A DNA stretch of 64,000 bases from Coriaria nepalensis. Taxonomy: Eukaryota; Streptophyta; Magnoliopsida; Cucurbitales; Coriariaceae. Below, piece after piece: positions 24,117 through 36,660 of the stretch. The notes beneath the pieces are model-generated. The model was not told the DNA's origin and did not search any database. It saw nothing but the letters and a program-made list of their open reading frames with translations. Numbering within the stretch: position 1 is the first letter of the stretch; the number at the start of each line of letters is the position of its first letter. The stretch covers positions 23,591,501 through 23,655,500 of the forward strand of contig CP114481.1 of NCBI GenBank assembly GCA_027186245.1, given 5' to 3'. Both the position numbers and the translations under genes were made by a program.

Positions 24117-24420
24117 TGACTAAAAGAGACGCAATAATATGACTTTAAGGATAAAAAAATTCATAGTTGCCTTCAATAAATAAATTGCAAGTTATGCATG
24201 AAACTCGTGTTTTAAATGCAAAAATATAATTGGTTCGAAGTGCTTTCAAACAATTTAATGATATGAAAAGACTGAATGATTTACTTTTTAAGGCAAAAAT
24301 AAGGCATTGTTGTCTTCAATAAATTAATTGCAAGTTATGTAAGAAAATCATGTTTGAAGGGCGAAAATAGATTTCGTTCGACTTAATTTTGAATAATTTA
24401 ATAACTAGAAGAGACTCAGT

Positions 24421-25900
24421 GACATGACTTTAAGGCTAAACAAATGCATTTTTGCCTTCAATAGATCAACTGCGAGTTATGCACGAAAGTCATTTTTAAA
24501 GGCCGAATTTCGTTCGAAGTGATTTAGAATGATTTAATGACTAAAAGAGACGCAATAATATGACTTTTAGGCTAAAAAAATGCATAGTTGCCTTCAATAG
24601 ATCAATTGCAACTTATGCATGAAAGTCATGTCTTAAATGCAAAAATAGAATTGGTTCGAAGTGCTTTCAAACAATTTAATGATATGAAAAGACTTAATGA
24701 TATATTTTTTAAGGCTAAAATAATGCATTTTTGTCTTCAATAGATTAATTGCAAGTGATGTAAGAAAATCAGGTTTCAAGGGCGAAAATAAAATTCGTTT
24801 GAATTAATTTAGAATGATTTATTGATTAGAAAAGACTCAGTGACATGACTTTAAGGCTAAACAAATGCATTGTTGCCGTCAGTAGATCAACTGCAAGTTA
24901 TGAACGAAAGTCATATTTAAAAGTAAAATTTCGTTCGAAGTAATTTACAATGATTAAATGACTAAAAGAGACGCAATACTATGATTTTAAGGCTAAAAAA
25001 ATGCATAGTTCCCTTCAATAGATCAATTACAAGTTATGCATGAAAGTCATGTCTTAAATCCAAAAATAGAATTGGTTCGAAGTGTTTTCAAACAATTTAA
25101 TGATATGCTTTTTAATGCTAAAATAATGCATTGTTGTCTTCAATAGATTAATTGCAAAATATGTACTAAAATCATGATTGGAGGGCAAAAATAAAATTCA
25201 TTCGAATTAATATTGAATGATTTAATGATAAGGAGAGACTCAATGACATAATTTTAAGGCAAAACAAATGCATTGTTGCTTTCAATAGATCAACTGCAAG
25301 TTATGCACGAAAGTCATTTTTAAAGACCGAATTTCGTTCGAAGTGATTTAGAATGATTTAGTGACTAAAAGAGACGCAATAATATGACTTTAAGGATAAA
25401 AAAACTCATAGTTGCCTTCAATAGATCAATTGCAAGTTATGCATGAAACTCGTGTTTTAAATGCAAATATAGAATTGCTTCGAAGTGCTTTCAAGCAATT
25501 TAATGATATTAAAAGACTGAACGATATACTTTTTAAGGCAAAAATAATGCATTATTGTCTTCAATAAATTAATTGCAAGTTATGTAAGAAAATCATGTTT
25601 AAGGGGCGAAAATAGAATTCGTTCGACTTAATTTGGAATAATTTAATAACTATAAGAGATTCAGTGACATGACTTTAAGGTTAAACAAATGCATTGTTGC
25701 TTTCAATAGATCAACTGCAAGTTATGCACGAAAGTCATTTTTAAAGGCCGAATTTCGTTCGAAATAATTTAGAATGATTTAATGACTAAAAGAGACGCAA
25801 TACTATGACTTTAAGGCTAAAAAAATGCATAGTTTCCTTCAATAGATCAATTACAAGTTATGCATGAAAGTCGTGCCTTAAATGCAAAAATAGAATTGGT
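24421..25900 (+). repeat. 1.5-kb segment repeated about 13 units later, copy 1
   Basis: This segment matches 29875-31375. The offset is 5454 bp before and 5472 bp after an 18-bp deletion that only this copy carries near 25100. Shared markers include 'caactgcgagttatgc', 'aaatcaggtttcaaggg', 'gttcccttcaatag', 'tgacataattttaagg', 'aaaaaaactcatagttgcc' and 'ctataagagattcagtg'. An overlapping part also matches 27.46-28.2 kb, seven units away, so this sequence type has been copied more than once. Confidence 0.8.
24969..25235 (+). repeat. B-C pair with 18-bp deletion at the subunit boundary
   Basis: The B plus C length here is 267 bp instead of 285. The normal order 'aatgatatgaaaagactg' then 'aatgatatgc' is reduced to a single 'aatgatatgc'. 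The lost 18 bp lie between two copies of 'aatgatatg', so the event is a simple deletion between short direct repeats (slippage or single-strand annealing). It removes the usual B-C joint. The related segments near 28.04 and 30.56 kb keep the full sequence, so the deletion arose after the copies separated. Confidence 0.85.
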
Positions 25901-26634
25901 TCGAAGTGTTTTCAAACAATTTAATGATATGAAAAGCCTGAATGATATGCTTTTTAATGCTAAAATAATGCATTGTTGTCTTCAATAGATTAATTGCAAA
26001 ATATGTACTAAAATCATGATTGAAGGGCAAAAATAAAATTCATTCGAATTAATATGGAATGATTTAATGATAAGGAGAGACTCAATGACATGATTTTAAG
26101 GCAAAACAAATGCATTTTTGCCTTCAATAGATCAACTGTAAGTATTGCATGAAAGTCATTTTTAAAGGCCGAATTTCGTTCGAAGTGATTTAGAATGATT
26201 TAGTGACTAAAAGAGACGCAATAATATGACTTTAAGGATAAAAAAACTCATAGTTGCCTTCAATAGATCAATTGCAAGTTATGCATGAAACTCGTGTTTT
26301 AAATGCAAATATAGAATTGCTTCGAAGTGCTTTCAAGCAATTTAATGATATTAAAAGACTGAACGATATACTTTTTAAGGCAAAAATAATGCATTGTTGT
26401 CTTCAATAAATTAATTGCAAGTTATGTAAGAAAATCATGTTTAATGGGCGAAAATAGAATTCGTTCGACTTAATTTGGAACAATTTAATAACTAGAAGAG
26501 ACTCAGTGACATGACTTTAAGGCTAAACAAATCCATTTTTGCCTTCAATAGATCAACTGCGAGTTATGCACGAAAGTCATTTTTCAAGGCCGAATTTCGT
26601 TCGAAGTGATTTAGAATGATTTAATGACTAAAAG

Positions 26635-27055
26635 AGACGCAATAATATGACTTTAAGGATAAAAAAATTCATAGTTGCCTTCGATAGATAAATTGCAAGT
26701 TATGCATGAAACTCGTGTTTTAAATCCAAAAATAGAATTGGTTCGAAGTGCTTTCAAACAATTTAATGATATGAAAAGACTGAATGATATACTTTTTAAG
26801 GCAAAAATAAGGCATTGTTGTCTTCAATAAATTAATTGCAAGTTATGTAAGAAAATCATGTTTGAAGGGCGAAAATAGATTTCGTTCGACTTAATTTCGA
26901 ATAATTTCATAACTAGAAGAGACTCAGTGACATGACTTTAAGGCTAAACAAATGCATTTTTTCCTTCAATAGATCAACTGCGAGTTATGCACCAAAGTCA
27001 TTTTTCAAGGCCGAATTTCGTTCGAAGTGATTTAGAATGATTTAATGACTAAAAG
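26635..27055 (+). repeat. Single-unit tandem duplication, copy 1 (421 bp)
   Basis: Counted from 'agacgc' of subunit B. The unit shares 'aataaggcattgttg', 'agatttcgttcgactt', 'tttcataactagaag' and 'aaatgcattttttcc' with the next unit. I see only about five differences between the two, far fewer than between random neighbours. Confidence 0.8.
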
Positions 27056-27476
27056 AGACGCAATAATATGACTTTAAGGATAAGAAAATTCATAGTTGCC
27101 TTCAATAGATAAATTGCAAGTTATGCATGAAACTCGTGTTTTAAATGCAAAAATAGAATTGGTTCGAAGTGCTTTCAAACAATTTAATGATATGAAAAGA
27201 CTGAATGATATACTTTTTAAGGCAAAAATAAGGCATTGTTGTCTTCAATAAATTAATTGCAAGTTATGTAAGAAAATCATGTTTGAAGGGCGAAAATAGA
27301 TTTCGTTCGACTTAATTTCGAATAATTTCATAACTAGAAGAGACTCAGTGACATGACTTTAAGGCTAAACAAATGCATTTTTTCCTTCAATAGATCAACT
27401 GCGAGTTATGCACGAAAGTCATTTTTCAAGGCCGAATTTCATTCGAAGTGATTTAGAATGATTTAATGACTAAAAG
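27056..27476 (+). repeat. Single-unit tandem duplication, copy 2 (421 bp)
   Basis: Second copy of the preceding unit, at an exact 421-bp offset. Differences are 'aaggataagaaaattc' against 'aaggataaaaaaattc', 'aaatgcaaaaatag' against 'aaatccaaaaatag', 'tgcacgaaag' against 'tgcaccaaag', and 'ttcattcgaag' against 'ttcgttcgaag'. This is the smallest amplification step visible in the window: one unit. Confidence 0.8.
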
Positions 27477-28311
27477 AGACGCAATAATATGACTTTTAGG
27501 CTAAAAAAATGCATAGTTGCCTTCAATAGATCAATTGCAACTTATGCATGAAAGTCATGTCTTAAATGCAAAAATAGAATTGGTTCGAAGTGCTTTCAAA
27601 CAATTTAATGATATGAAAAGACTTAATGATATATTTTTTAAGGCTAAAATAATGCATTTTTGTCTTCAATAGATTAATTGCAAGTGATGTAAGAAAATCA
27701 GGTTTGAAAGGCGAAAATAAAATTCGTTTGAATTAATTTAGAATGATTTATTGATTAGAAAAGACTCAGTGACATGACTTTAAGGCTAAACAAATGCATT
27801 GTTGCGTTCAGTAGATCAACTGCAAGTTATGAACGAAAGTCATATTTAAAAGTCAAATTTCGTTCGAAGTAATTTACAATGATTGAATGATTAAAAGAGA
27901 CGCAATACTATGATTTTAAGGCTAAAAAAATGCATAGTTCCCTTCAATAGATCAATTACAAGTTATGCATGAAAGTCATGTCTTAAATGCAAAAATAGAA
28001 TTGGTTCGAAGTGTTTTCAAACAATTTAATGATATGAAAAGCCTGAATGATATGCTTTTTAATGCTAAAATAATGCATTGTTGTCTTCAATAGATTAATT
28101 GCAAAATATGTACTAAAATCAGGATTGGAGGAAAAAATTAAATTCATTCGAATTAATATTGAATGATTTAATGATAAGGAGAGACTCAATGACATAATTT
28201 TAAGGCAAAAAAAATGCATTGTTGCTTTCAATAGATCAACTGCAAGTTATGCACGAAAGTCATTTTTAAAGACCGAATTTCGTTCGAAGTAATTTAGAAT
28301 GATTTCATGAC

Positions 28312-29762
28312 TAAAAGAGACGCAATAATATGACTTTAAGGCAAAAAAAATGCATAGTTGCCTTCAATAGATCAATTGCAAGTTATGCATGAAACTCGTG
28401 TTTTATATGAAATAATAGAAATGGGACGAAGTGCTTTCAAACAATTTAATGATATTAAAAGAATGAACGGTATACTTTTTAAGGCAAAAATAATGCATTG
28501 TTGTCTTTAATAAATTAATTTCAAGTTATGTAAGAAAATCATGTTTGAAGGGCGAAAATAGAATTCGTTCGACTTAATTTGGAATAATTTAATAACTAGA
28601 AGAGATTCAGTGACATGACTTTAAGGCTAAACAAATGCATTGTTTCCTTCAGTGGATCAAAATCAAGTTACGCTCGAAAGTCATTTTTAAAGACCGAATT
28701 TTGTTCGAAGTGATTCAGAATGATTTAATGACTAAAAGAGATGCAATAATATGACTTTTAGGCTAAAAAAATGCATAGTTGCCATCAATAGATCAATTGC
28801 AACTTATGCATGAAAGTCGTGTCTTAAATGCAAAAATAGAATTGGTTCGAAGTGCTTGCAAACAATTTAATGATATGAATAGACTGAATGATATACTTTT
28901 TAAGGCTAAAATAATGCATTGTTGTCTTCAATAGATTAATTGCAAGTTACGTAAGAAAATCATGTTTGAAGGGAGAAAATAAAATTCGTTCGAATTAATT
29001 TAGAATGATTTATTGACTAGAAGAGACTTAGTGACATGACTTTAAGGCTAAACAAATGCATTGTTGCCTTCAGTAGATCAACTGCAAGTTATACACGAAA
29101 GTCATATTTAAAGGCCGAATTTCGTTCGAAGTAATTTAGAATGATTTAATGACTAAAAGAGACTCAATACTATGACTTTAAGGCTAAAAAAATGCATAGT
29201 TGCCTTCAATAGATCAATTAGAAGTTATGCATGAAAGTCTTGTCTTAAATGCAAAAATAGAATTGGTACGAAGTGTTTTCAAACAATTTAATGATATGAA
29301 AAGACTGAATGATACACTTTTTATGACTAAAATAATGCACTGTTGTCTTCAGTAAATTAATTGGAAGTTATGTAAGAAAATCATATTTGACGGGCGAAAA
29401 TAAAATTCGTTTGAATTAATTTAGAATGATTTCTTGATTAGAAAAGACTCAGTGACATGACTTCAAGGCTAAACAAATGCATTGTTGCCTTCAGTAGATC
29501 AACTGCAAGTTATGCACGAAAGTCATTTTTAAAGACCGAATTTCGTTCGAAGTGATTTAGAATGATTTAATGACTAAAAGAGACGCAATAATATGACTTT
29601 AAGGATAAAAAAATTCATAGTTGCCTTCAATAGATAAATTGCAAGTTATGCATGAAACTCGTGTTTTAAATGCAAAAATAGAATTGGTTCGAAGTGCTTT
29701 CAAACAATTTAATGATATGAAAAGACTGAATGATATACTTTTTAAGGCAAAAATAAGGCATT
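28312..29762 (+). repeat. 1.45-kb segment, copy 2 of the 23-unit spaced repeat
   Basis: Partner of 18650-20100 at an offset of 9662 bp. It keeps the rare 'agtgcttgcaaacaa' and 'gatatgaatagactg' pair. It differs by 'tatgaaataatagaaatg' near 28407 and 'gttacgctcgaaag' near 28667. It begins right after the unit with 'tgacataattttaagg' and ends near 29760, where the sequence joins the copy of the 24.4-kb segment. Confidence 0.8.
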
Positions 29763-29874
29763 TTTGTCTTCAATAAACTAATTGCAAGTTATGTAAGAAA
29801 ATCATGTTTGAAGGGCGAAAATAGAATTCGTTCGACTTAATTTGGAATAATTTAATAACTAGAAGAGACTCAGT

Positions 29875-31375
29875 GACATGACTTTAAGGCTAAACAAATG
29901 CATTTTTGCCTTCAATAGATCAACTGCGAGTTATGCACGAAAGTCATTTTTCAAGGCCGAATTTCGTTCGAAGTGATTTAGAATGATTTAATGACTAAAA
30001 GAGACGCAATAATATGACTTTTAGGCTAAAAAAATGCATAGTTGCCTTCAATAGATCAATTGCAACTTATGCATGAAAGTCATGTCTTAAATGCAAAAAT
30101 AGAATTGGTTCGAAGTGCTTTCAAACAATTTAATGATATGAAAAGACTTAATGATATATTTTTTAAGGCTAAAATAATGCATTTTTGTCTTCAATAGATT
30201 AATTGCAAGTGATGTAAGAAAATCAGGTTTCAAGGGCGAAAATAAAATTCGTTTGAATTAATTTAGAATGATTTATTGATTAGAAAAGACTCAGTGACAT
30301 GACTTTAAGGCTAAACAAATGCATTGTTGCCTTCAGTAGATCAACTGCAAGTTATGAACGAAAGCCATATTTAAAAGTCAAATTTCGTTCGAAGTAATTT
30401 ACAATGATTGAATGACTAAAAGAGACGCAATACTATGATTTTAAGGCTAACAAAATGCATAGTTCCCTTCAATAGATCAATTACAAGTTATGCATGAAAG
30501 TCATGCCTTAAATCCAAAAATAGAATTGGTTCGAAGTGTTTCCAAACAATTTAATGATATGAAAAGCCTGAATGATATGCTTTTTAATGCTAAAATAATG
30601 CATTGTTGTCTTCAATAGATTAATTGCAAAATATGTACTAAAATCATGATTAGAGGGCAAAAATATAATTCATTCGAATTAATATTGAATGATTTAATGA
30701 TAAGGAGAGACTCAATGACATAATTTTAAGGCAAAACAAATGCATTGTTGCTTTCAATAGATCAACTGCAAGTTATGCACGAAAGTCATTTTTAAAGACC
30801 GAATTTCGTTCGAAGTGATTCAGAATGATTTAGTGACTAAAAGAGACGCAATAATATGACTTTAAGGATAAAAAAACTCATAGTTGCCTTCAATAGATCA
30901 ATTGCTAGTTATGCATGAAACTCGTGTTTTAAATGCAAATATAGAGTTGCTTCGAAGTGCTTTCAAGCAATTTAATGATATTAAAAGACTGAACGATATA
31001 CTTTTTAAGGCAAAAATAATGCATTGTTGTCTTCAATAAATTAATTGCAAGTTATGTAAGAAAATCATGTTTAATGGGCGAAAATAGAATTCGTTCGACT
31101 TAATTTGGAATAATTTAATAACTATAAGAGATTCAGTGACATGACTTTAAGGTTAAACAAATGCATTGTTGCTTTCAATAGATCAACTGCAAGTTATGCA
31201 CGAAAGTCATTTTTAAAGGCCGAATTTCGTTCGAAATAATTTAGAATGATTTAATGATTAAAAGAGACGCAATACTATGACTTTAAGGCTAAAAAAATGC
31301 ATAGTTTCCTTCAATAGATCAATTACAAGTTATGCATGAAAGTCGTGCCTTAAATGCAAAAATAGAATTGGTTCG
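29875..31375 (+). repeat. 1.5-kb segment, copy 2 of the 13-unit spaced repeat
   Basis: Partner of 24421-25900. It lacks the 18-bp deletion of that copy and reads 'gatatgaaaagcctgaatg' instead. The match ends sharply near 31380, where 'cgaagtgcttttaaacaa' and 'aacgatataatttttaagg' start. These belong to a different family of units that returns at 35.6 and 36.0 kb. The position is therefore a likely old exchange point. Confidence 0.8.
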
Positions 31376-31379
31376 AAGT

Positions 31380-32030
31380 GCTTTTAAACAATTTAATGAT
31401 ATTAAAAGACTGAACGATATAATTTTTAAGGCAAAAATAAGGCATTGTTGTCTTCAATAAATTAATTGCAAGTTATGTAAGAAAATCATGTCTGAAGGGC
31501 GAAAATAGAATTCGTTCGACTTAATTTGGAAGAATTTAATAACTAGAAAAGACTCAGTGACATGACTTTAAAACTAAACAAATGCATTGTTGCCTTCAGT
31601 AGATCAATTGCAAGTTATGCACGAAAGTCATATTTAAAGGCCAAATTTCGTACGAAGTAATTTAGAATTATTCAACGACTAAAAGAAACGCAATACTATG
31701 ATTTTAAGGCTAAAAAAATGCATAGTTGCATGCAATAGATCAATTACAAGTTACGCATGAAAGTCGTGTCTTAAATGCAAAAATAGAATTGGTTCGAAGT
31801 GTTTTCAAACAATTTAATGATATGAAAAGACTGAATGATATGCTTTTTAATGCTAAAATAATGCATTGTTGTCTTCAATAGATTAATTGCAAAATATGTA
31901 CTAAAATCATGATTGAAGGGCAAAAATAAAATTCATTCGAATTAATATGGAATGATTGAATGATAAGGAGAGACTCAATGACATGATTTTAAGGCAAAAC
32001 AAATGCATTTTTGCCGTCAATAGATCAACT
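31380..32030 (+). repeat. 0.65-kb segment repeated 11 units (4630 bp) later, copy 1
   Basis: This segment matches 36010-36660. The strongest shared marker is 'catgactttaaaactaaac' (31561 and 36191), together with 'aacgatataatttttaagg', 'tttagaattattcaacgac' and 'agttgcatgcaatagatc'. The following C tail is of the 'aatgataaggag' type in both copies. Confidence 0.78.
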
Positions 32031-35000
32031 GTAAGTTATGCATGAAAGTCATTTTTAAAGGCCGAATTTCGTTCGAAATGATTTAGAATGATTTAATGAC
32101 TAAAAGAGATGCAATAATATGACTTTAAGGATAAAAAAATGCATAGTTTCCTTCAATAGATCAATTACAAGTTATGCATGAAAGTCATGCCTTAAATGCA
32201 AAAATAGAATTGGTTCGAAGTGTTTTCAAACAATTTAATGATATGGAAAGACTGAATGATATGCTTTTTAAGACTACATTAATGCATTGTTGTCTTCAAT
32301 AAATTAATTGCAAGTTATGTAAGAAAATCATGTCTGAAGGGCGAAAATAGAACTCGTTCGACTTAATTTTGAATAATTTAATAACTAGAAGAGACTCAGT
32401 GACATGACTTTAAGGCTAAACAAATGCATTGTTGCTTTCAACAGATGAACTGCAAGTTATGCACGAAAGTCATTTTTAAAGGCCGAATTTCGTTCGAAGT
32501 AATTTAGAATGATTTAATGACTAAAAGAGACGCAATACTATGACTTTAAGGCTAAAAAAATGCATAGTTGCCTTCAATAGATCAATTACAAGTTATGCAT
32601 GAAAGTTGTGTCTTAAATGCAAAAATAGAATTGGTTCGAAGTGTTTTCAAGCAATTTAATGATATGAAAAGACTGAATGATATGCTTTTTAATGCTAAAA
32701 TAATGCATTGTTGTCTTAAATAGATTAATTGCAAAATATGTACTAAAATCATGATTGGAGGGCAAAAATAAAATTCATTCGAATTAATATGGAATGATTT
32801 AATGATAAGGAGAGACTCAATGACATGATTTTAAGGCAAAACAAATGCATTGTTGCTTTCAATAGATAAACTGCAAGTTATGCATGAAAGTCATTTTTAA
32901 AGACCGAATTTCGTTCGAAGTGATTTAGAATGATTTAATGACTAAAAGAGACGCAATAATATGACTTTAAGGATAAAAAAATTCATAGTTGCCTTCAATA
33001 GATAAATTGCAAGTTATGCATGAAACTCGTGTTTTAAATGCAAAAATAGAATTGGTTCGAAGTGCTTTCAAACAATTTAATGATATGAAAAGACTGAACG
33101 ATATACTTTTTAACGCAAAAATAAGGCATTGTTGTCTTCAATAAATTAATTGCAAGTTATGTAAGAAAATCATGTTTGAAGGGCGAAAATAGATTTCGTT
33201 CGACTTAATTTGGAATAATTTAATAACTAGAAGAGACTCAGTGACATGACTTTAAGGCTAAACAAATGCATTTTTGCCTTCAGTAGATCAACTGCAAGTT
33301 ATGCACGAAAGTCATTTTTCAAGGCCGAATTTCGTTCGAAGTGATTTAGAAGGATTTAATGACTAAAAGAGATGCAATAATATGACTTTTAGGCTAAAAA
33401 AATGCATAGTTGCCTTCAATAGATCAATTGCAACTTATGCATGAAAGTCTTGTCTTAAATGCAAAAATAGAATTGGTTCGAAGTGCTTACAAACAATTTA
33501 AAGATATGAAAAGACTAAATGATATACTTTTTATGGCTAAAATAATGCATTGTTGTCTTCAATAGATTAATTGCAAGTTATGTAAGAAAATCATGTTTGA
33601 AGGGAGAAAATAAAATTCGTTCGAATTAATTTAGAATGATTTATTGATTAGAAAAGACTCAGTGACATGACTTTAAGACTAAACAAATGCATTGTTGCCT
33701 TCAGTAGATCAACTGCAAGTTATGCACGAAAGTCATATTTAAAGGCCAAATTTCGTACGAAGTAATTTAGAATTATTGAACGACTAAAAGAGACGCAATA
33801 CGATGATTTTAAGGTTAAAAAAATGCATAGTTGCCTGCAATAGATCAATTACAAGTTATGAATGAAAGTCGTGTCTTAAATGCAAAAATAGAATTGGTTC
33901 GAAGTGTTTTCAAACAATTTAATGATATGAAAAGACTGAATGATATGCTTTTTAATGCTAAAATAATGCATTGTTGTCTTCAATAGATTAATTGCAAGTT
34001 ATTTAAGAAAATCATGTTTGAAGGGCGAAAATAGAATTTGTCGAATTAATTTAGAATGATTTAATGATAAGGAGACACTCAGTGACATGATTTTCAGGCA
34101 AAACAAATGCATTGTTGCTTTCAGTAGATCAACTGCAAGTTATGCACGAAAGTCATTTTTAAAGACCGAATTTCATTCGAAGTGATTTAGAATGATTTAA
34201 TGACTAAAAGAGACGCAATAATATGACTTTAAGGATAAAAAAACTCATAGTTGCCTTCAATAGATCAATTGCAAGTTATGCATGAAACTCGTTTTTTAAA
34301 TGCAAATATAGAATTGCTTCGAAGTGCTTTCAAGCAATTTAATGATATTAAAAGACTGAACGATATACTTTTTAAGGCAAAAATAATGCATTGTTGTCTT
34401 CAATAAATTAATTGCAAGTTATGTAAGAAAATCATGTTTAATGGGCGAAAATAGAATTCGTTCGACTTAATTTGGAATAATTTAATAACTAGAAGAGATT
34501 CAGTGACATGACTTTAAGGTTAAACAAATGCATTGTTGCTTTCAATAGATCAACTGCAAGTTATGCACGAAAGTCATTTTTAAAGGCCGAATTTCGTTCG
34601 AAGTAATTTAGAATGATTGAATGACTAAAAGAGACGCAATACTATGACTTTAAGGCTAAAAAAATGCATAGTTTCCTTCAATAGATCAATTACAGGTTAT
34701 GCATGAAAGTCGTGCCTTAAATGCAAAAATAGAATTGGTTCGAAGTGTTTTCAAACAATTTAATGATATGAAAAGACTGAATGATATGCTTTTTAAGACT
34801 ACATTAATGCATTGTTGTCTTCAATAAATTAATTGCAAGTTATGTAAGAAAATCATGTCTGAAGGGCGAAAATAGAATTCGTTCGACTTAATTTGGAATA
34901 ATTTAATAACTAGAAGAGACTCAGTGACATGACTTTAAGGCTAAACAAATGCATTGTTGCTTTCAATAGATCAACTGCAAGTTATGCACGAAAGTCATTT

Positions 35001-36009
35001 TTAAAGGCCGAATTTCGTTCGAAGTAATTTAGAATGATTTACTGACTAAAAGAGACGCAATACTATGACTTTAAGGCTAAAAAAATGCATAGTTCCCTTC
35101 AATAGATCAATTACAAGTTATGCATGAAAGTCGCGTCTTAAATGCGAAAATAGAATTGGTTCGAAGTGTTTTCAAAAAATTTAATGATATCAAAAGACTG
35201 AATGATATGCTTTTTAATGCTAAAATAATGCATTGTTGTCTTCAGTAGATTAATTGCAAAATATGTACTAAAATCATGATTGGAGGGAAAAAATAAAATT
35301 CATTCGAATTAATATGCAATGATTTAATGATAAGGAGAGACTCAATGACATGATTTTAAGGCAAAACAAATGCATTGTTGCTTTCAATAGATCAACTGCA
35401 AGTTATGCATAAAAGTCATTTTTAAAGGCCGAATTTCGTTTGAAGTGATTTAGAATGATTTAATGACTAAAAGAGATGCAATAATATGACTTTAAGGATA
35501 AAAAAATGCATAGTTGCGTTCAATAGATCAATTGCAAGTTATGTATGAAACTCGTGTTTTAAATGCAAAAATAGAATTTGTTCGAAGTGCTTTTAAACAA
35601 TTTAATGATATTAAAAGACTGAACGATATAATTTTTAAGGCAAAAATAAGGCATTGTTGTCTTCAATAAATTAATTGAAAGTTATGTAAGAAAATCATGT
35701 TTGAAGGGCGAAAATAGAATTCGTTCGACTTAATTTGGAATAATTTAATAACTAGAAGAGACTCAGGGACATGACTTTAAGGCTGAACAAATGCATTGTT
35801 GCTTTCAATAGATCAACTGCAAGTTATGCACGAAAGTCATTTTTAAAGGCCAAATTTCGTGCGAAGTAATTTAGAATTATTGAACGACTAAAAGAGACGC
35901 AATACTATGATTTTAAGGCTAAAAAAATGCATAGTTGCCTCCAATAGATCAATTACAAGTTATGCATGAAAGTCGTGTCTTAAATGCCAAAATAGAATTG
36001 GTTCGAAGT
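32031..36009 (+). repeat. Mixed satellite stretch, about 9-10 units
   Basis: Uninterrupted A-B-C units with mosaic relationships. A C variant with 'agactacattaatgcattg' appears near 32273 and 34797. The B variant with 'aaaaaaactcatagttgcc' and 'gaattgcttcg' is at 34.24 kb. Units near 33.7 and 35.9 kb share 'aaatttcgtacgaag'/'aaatttcgtgcgaag' and 'tagaattattgaacgac'. No open frame, RNA gene or inserted element is visible. Confidence 0.85.
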
Positions 36010-36660
36010 GCTTTTAAACAATTTAATGATATTAAAAGACTGAACGATATAATTTTTAAGGCAAAACTAAGGCATTGTTGTCTTCAATAAATTAATTGCA
36101 AGTTATGTAAGAAAATCATGTCTGAAGGGCGAAAATAGAATTCGTTCGACTTAATTTGGAATAATGTAATAACTAGAAAAGACTCAGTGACATGACTTTA
36201 AAACTAAACAAATGCATTGTTGCCTTCAGTAGATCAACTGCAAGTTATGCACGAAAGTCATATTTAAACGCCAAATTTCGTACGAAGTAATTTAGAATTA
36301 TTCAACGACTAAAAGAGACGCAATACTATGATTTTAAGGCTAAAAAAATGCATAGTTGCATGCAATAGATCAATTACAAGTTATGCATGAAAGTCGTGTC
36401 TTAAATGCAAAAATAGAATTGGTTCGAAGTGTTTTCAAACAATTTAATGATATGAAAAGACTGAATGATATGCTTTTTAATGCTAAAATAATGCATTGTT
36501 GTCTTCAATAGATTAATTGCAAAATATGTACTAAAATCATGATTGAAGGGCAAAAATAAAATTCATTCGAATTAATATGGAATGATTTAATGATAAGGAG
36601 AGACTCAATGACATGATTTTAAGGCAAAACAAATGCATTTTTGCCTTCAATAGATCAACT
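36010..36660 (+). repeat. 0.65-kb segment, copy 2 of the 11-unit spaced repeat
   Basis: Partner of 31380-32030 at an offset of 4630 bp. At its right end the unit also carries 'actgtaagtattgcatg', an unusual transposed 'tatt' that is found again only near 26137. The stretch 36.50-36.67 kb thus matches 25.98-26.15 kb, 25 units away, showing that this place is a mosaic of two sources. Confidence 0.75.
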
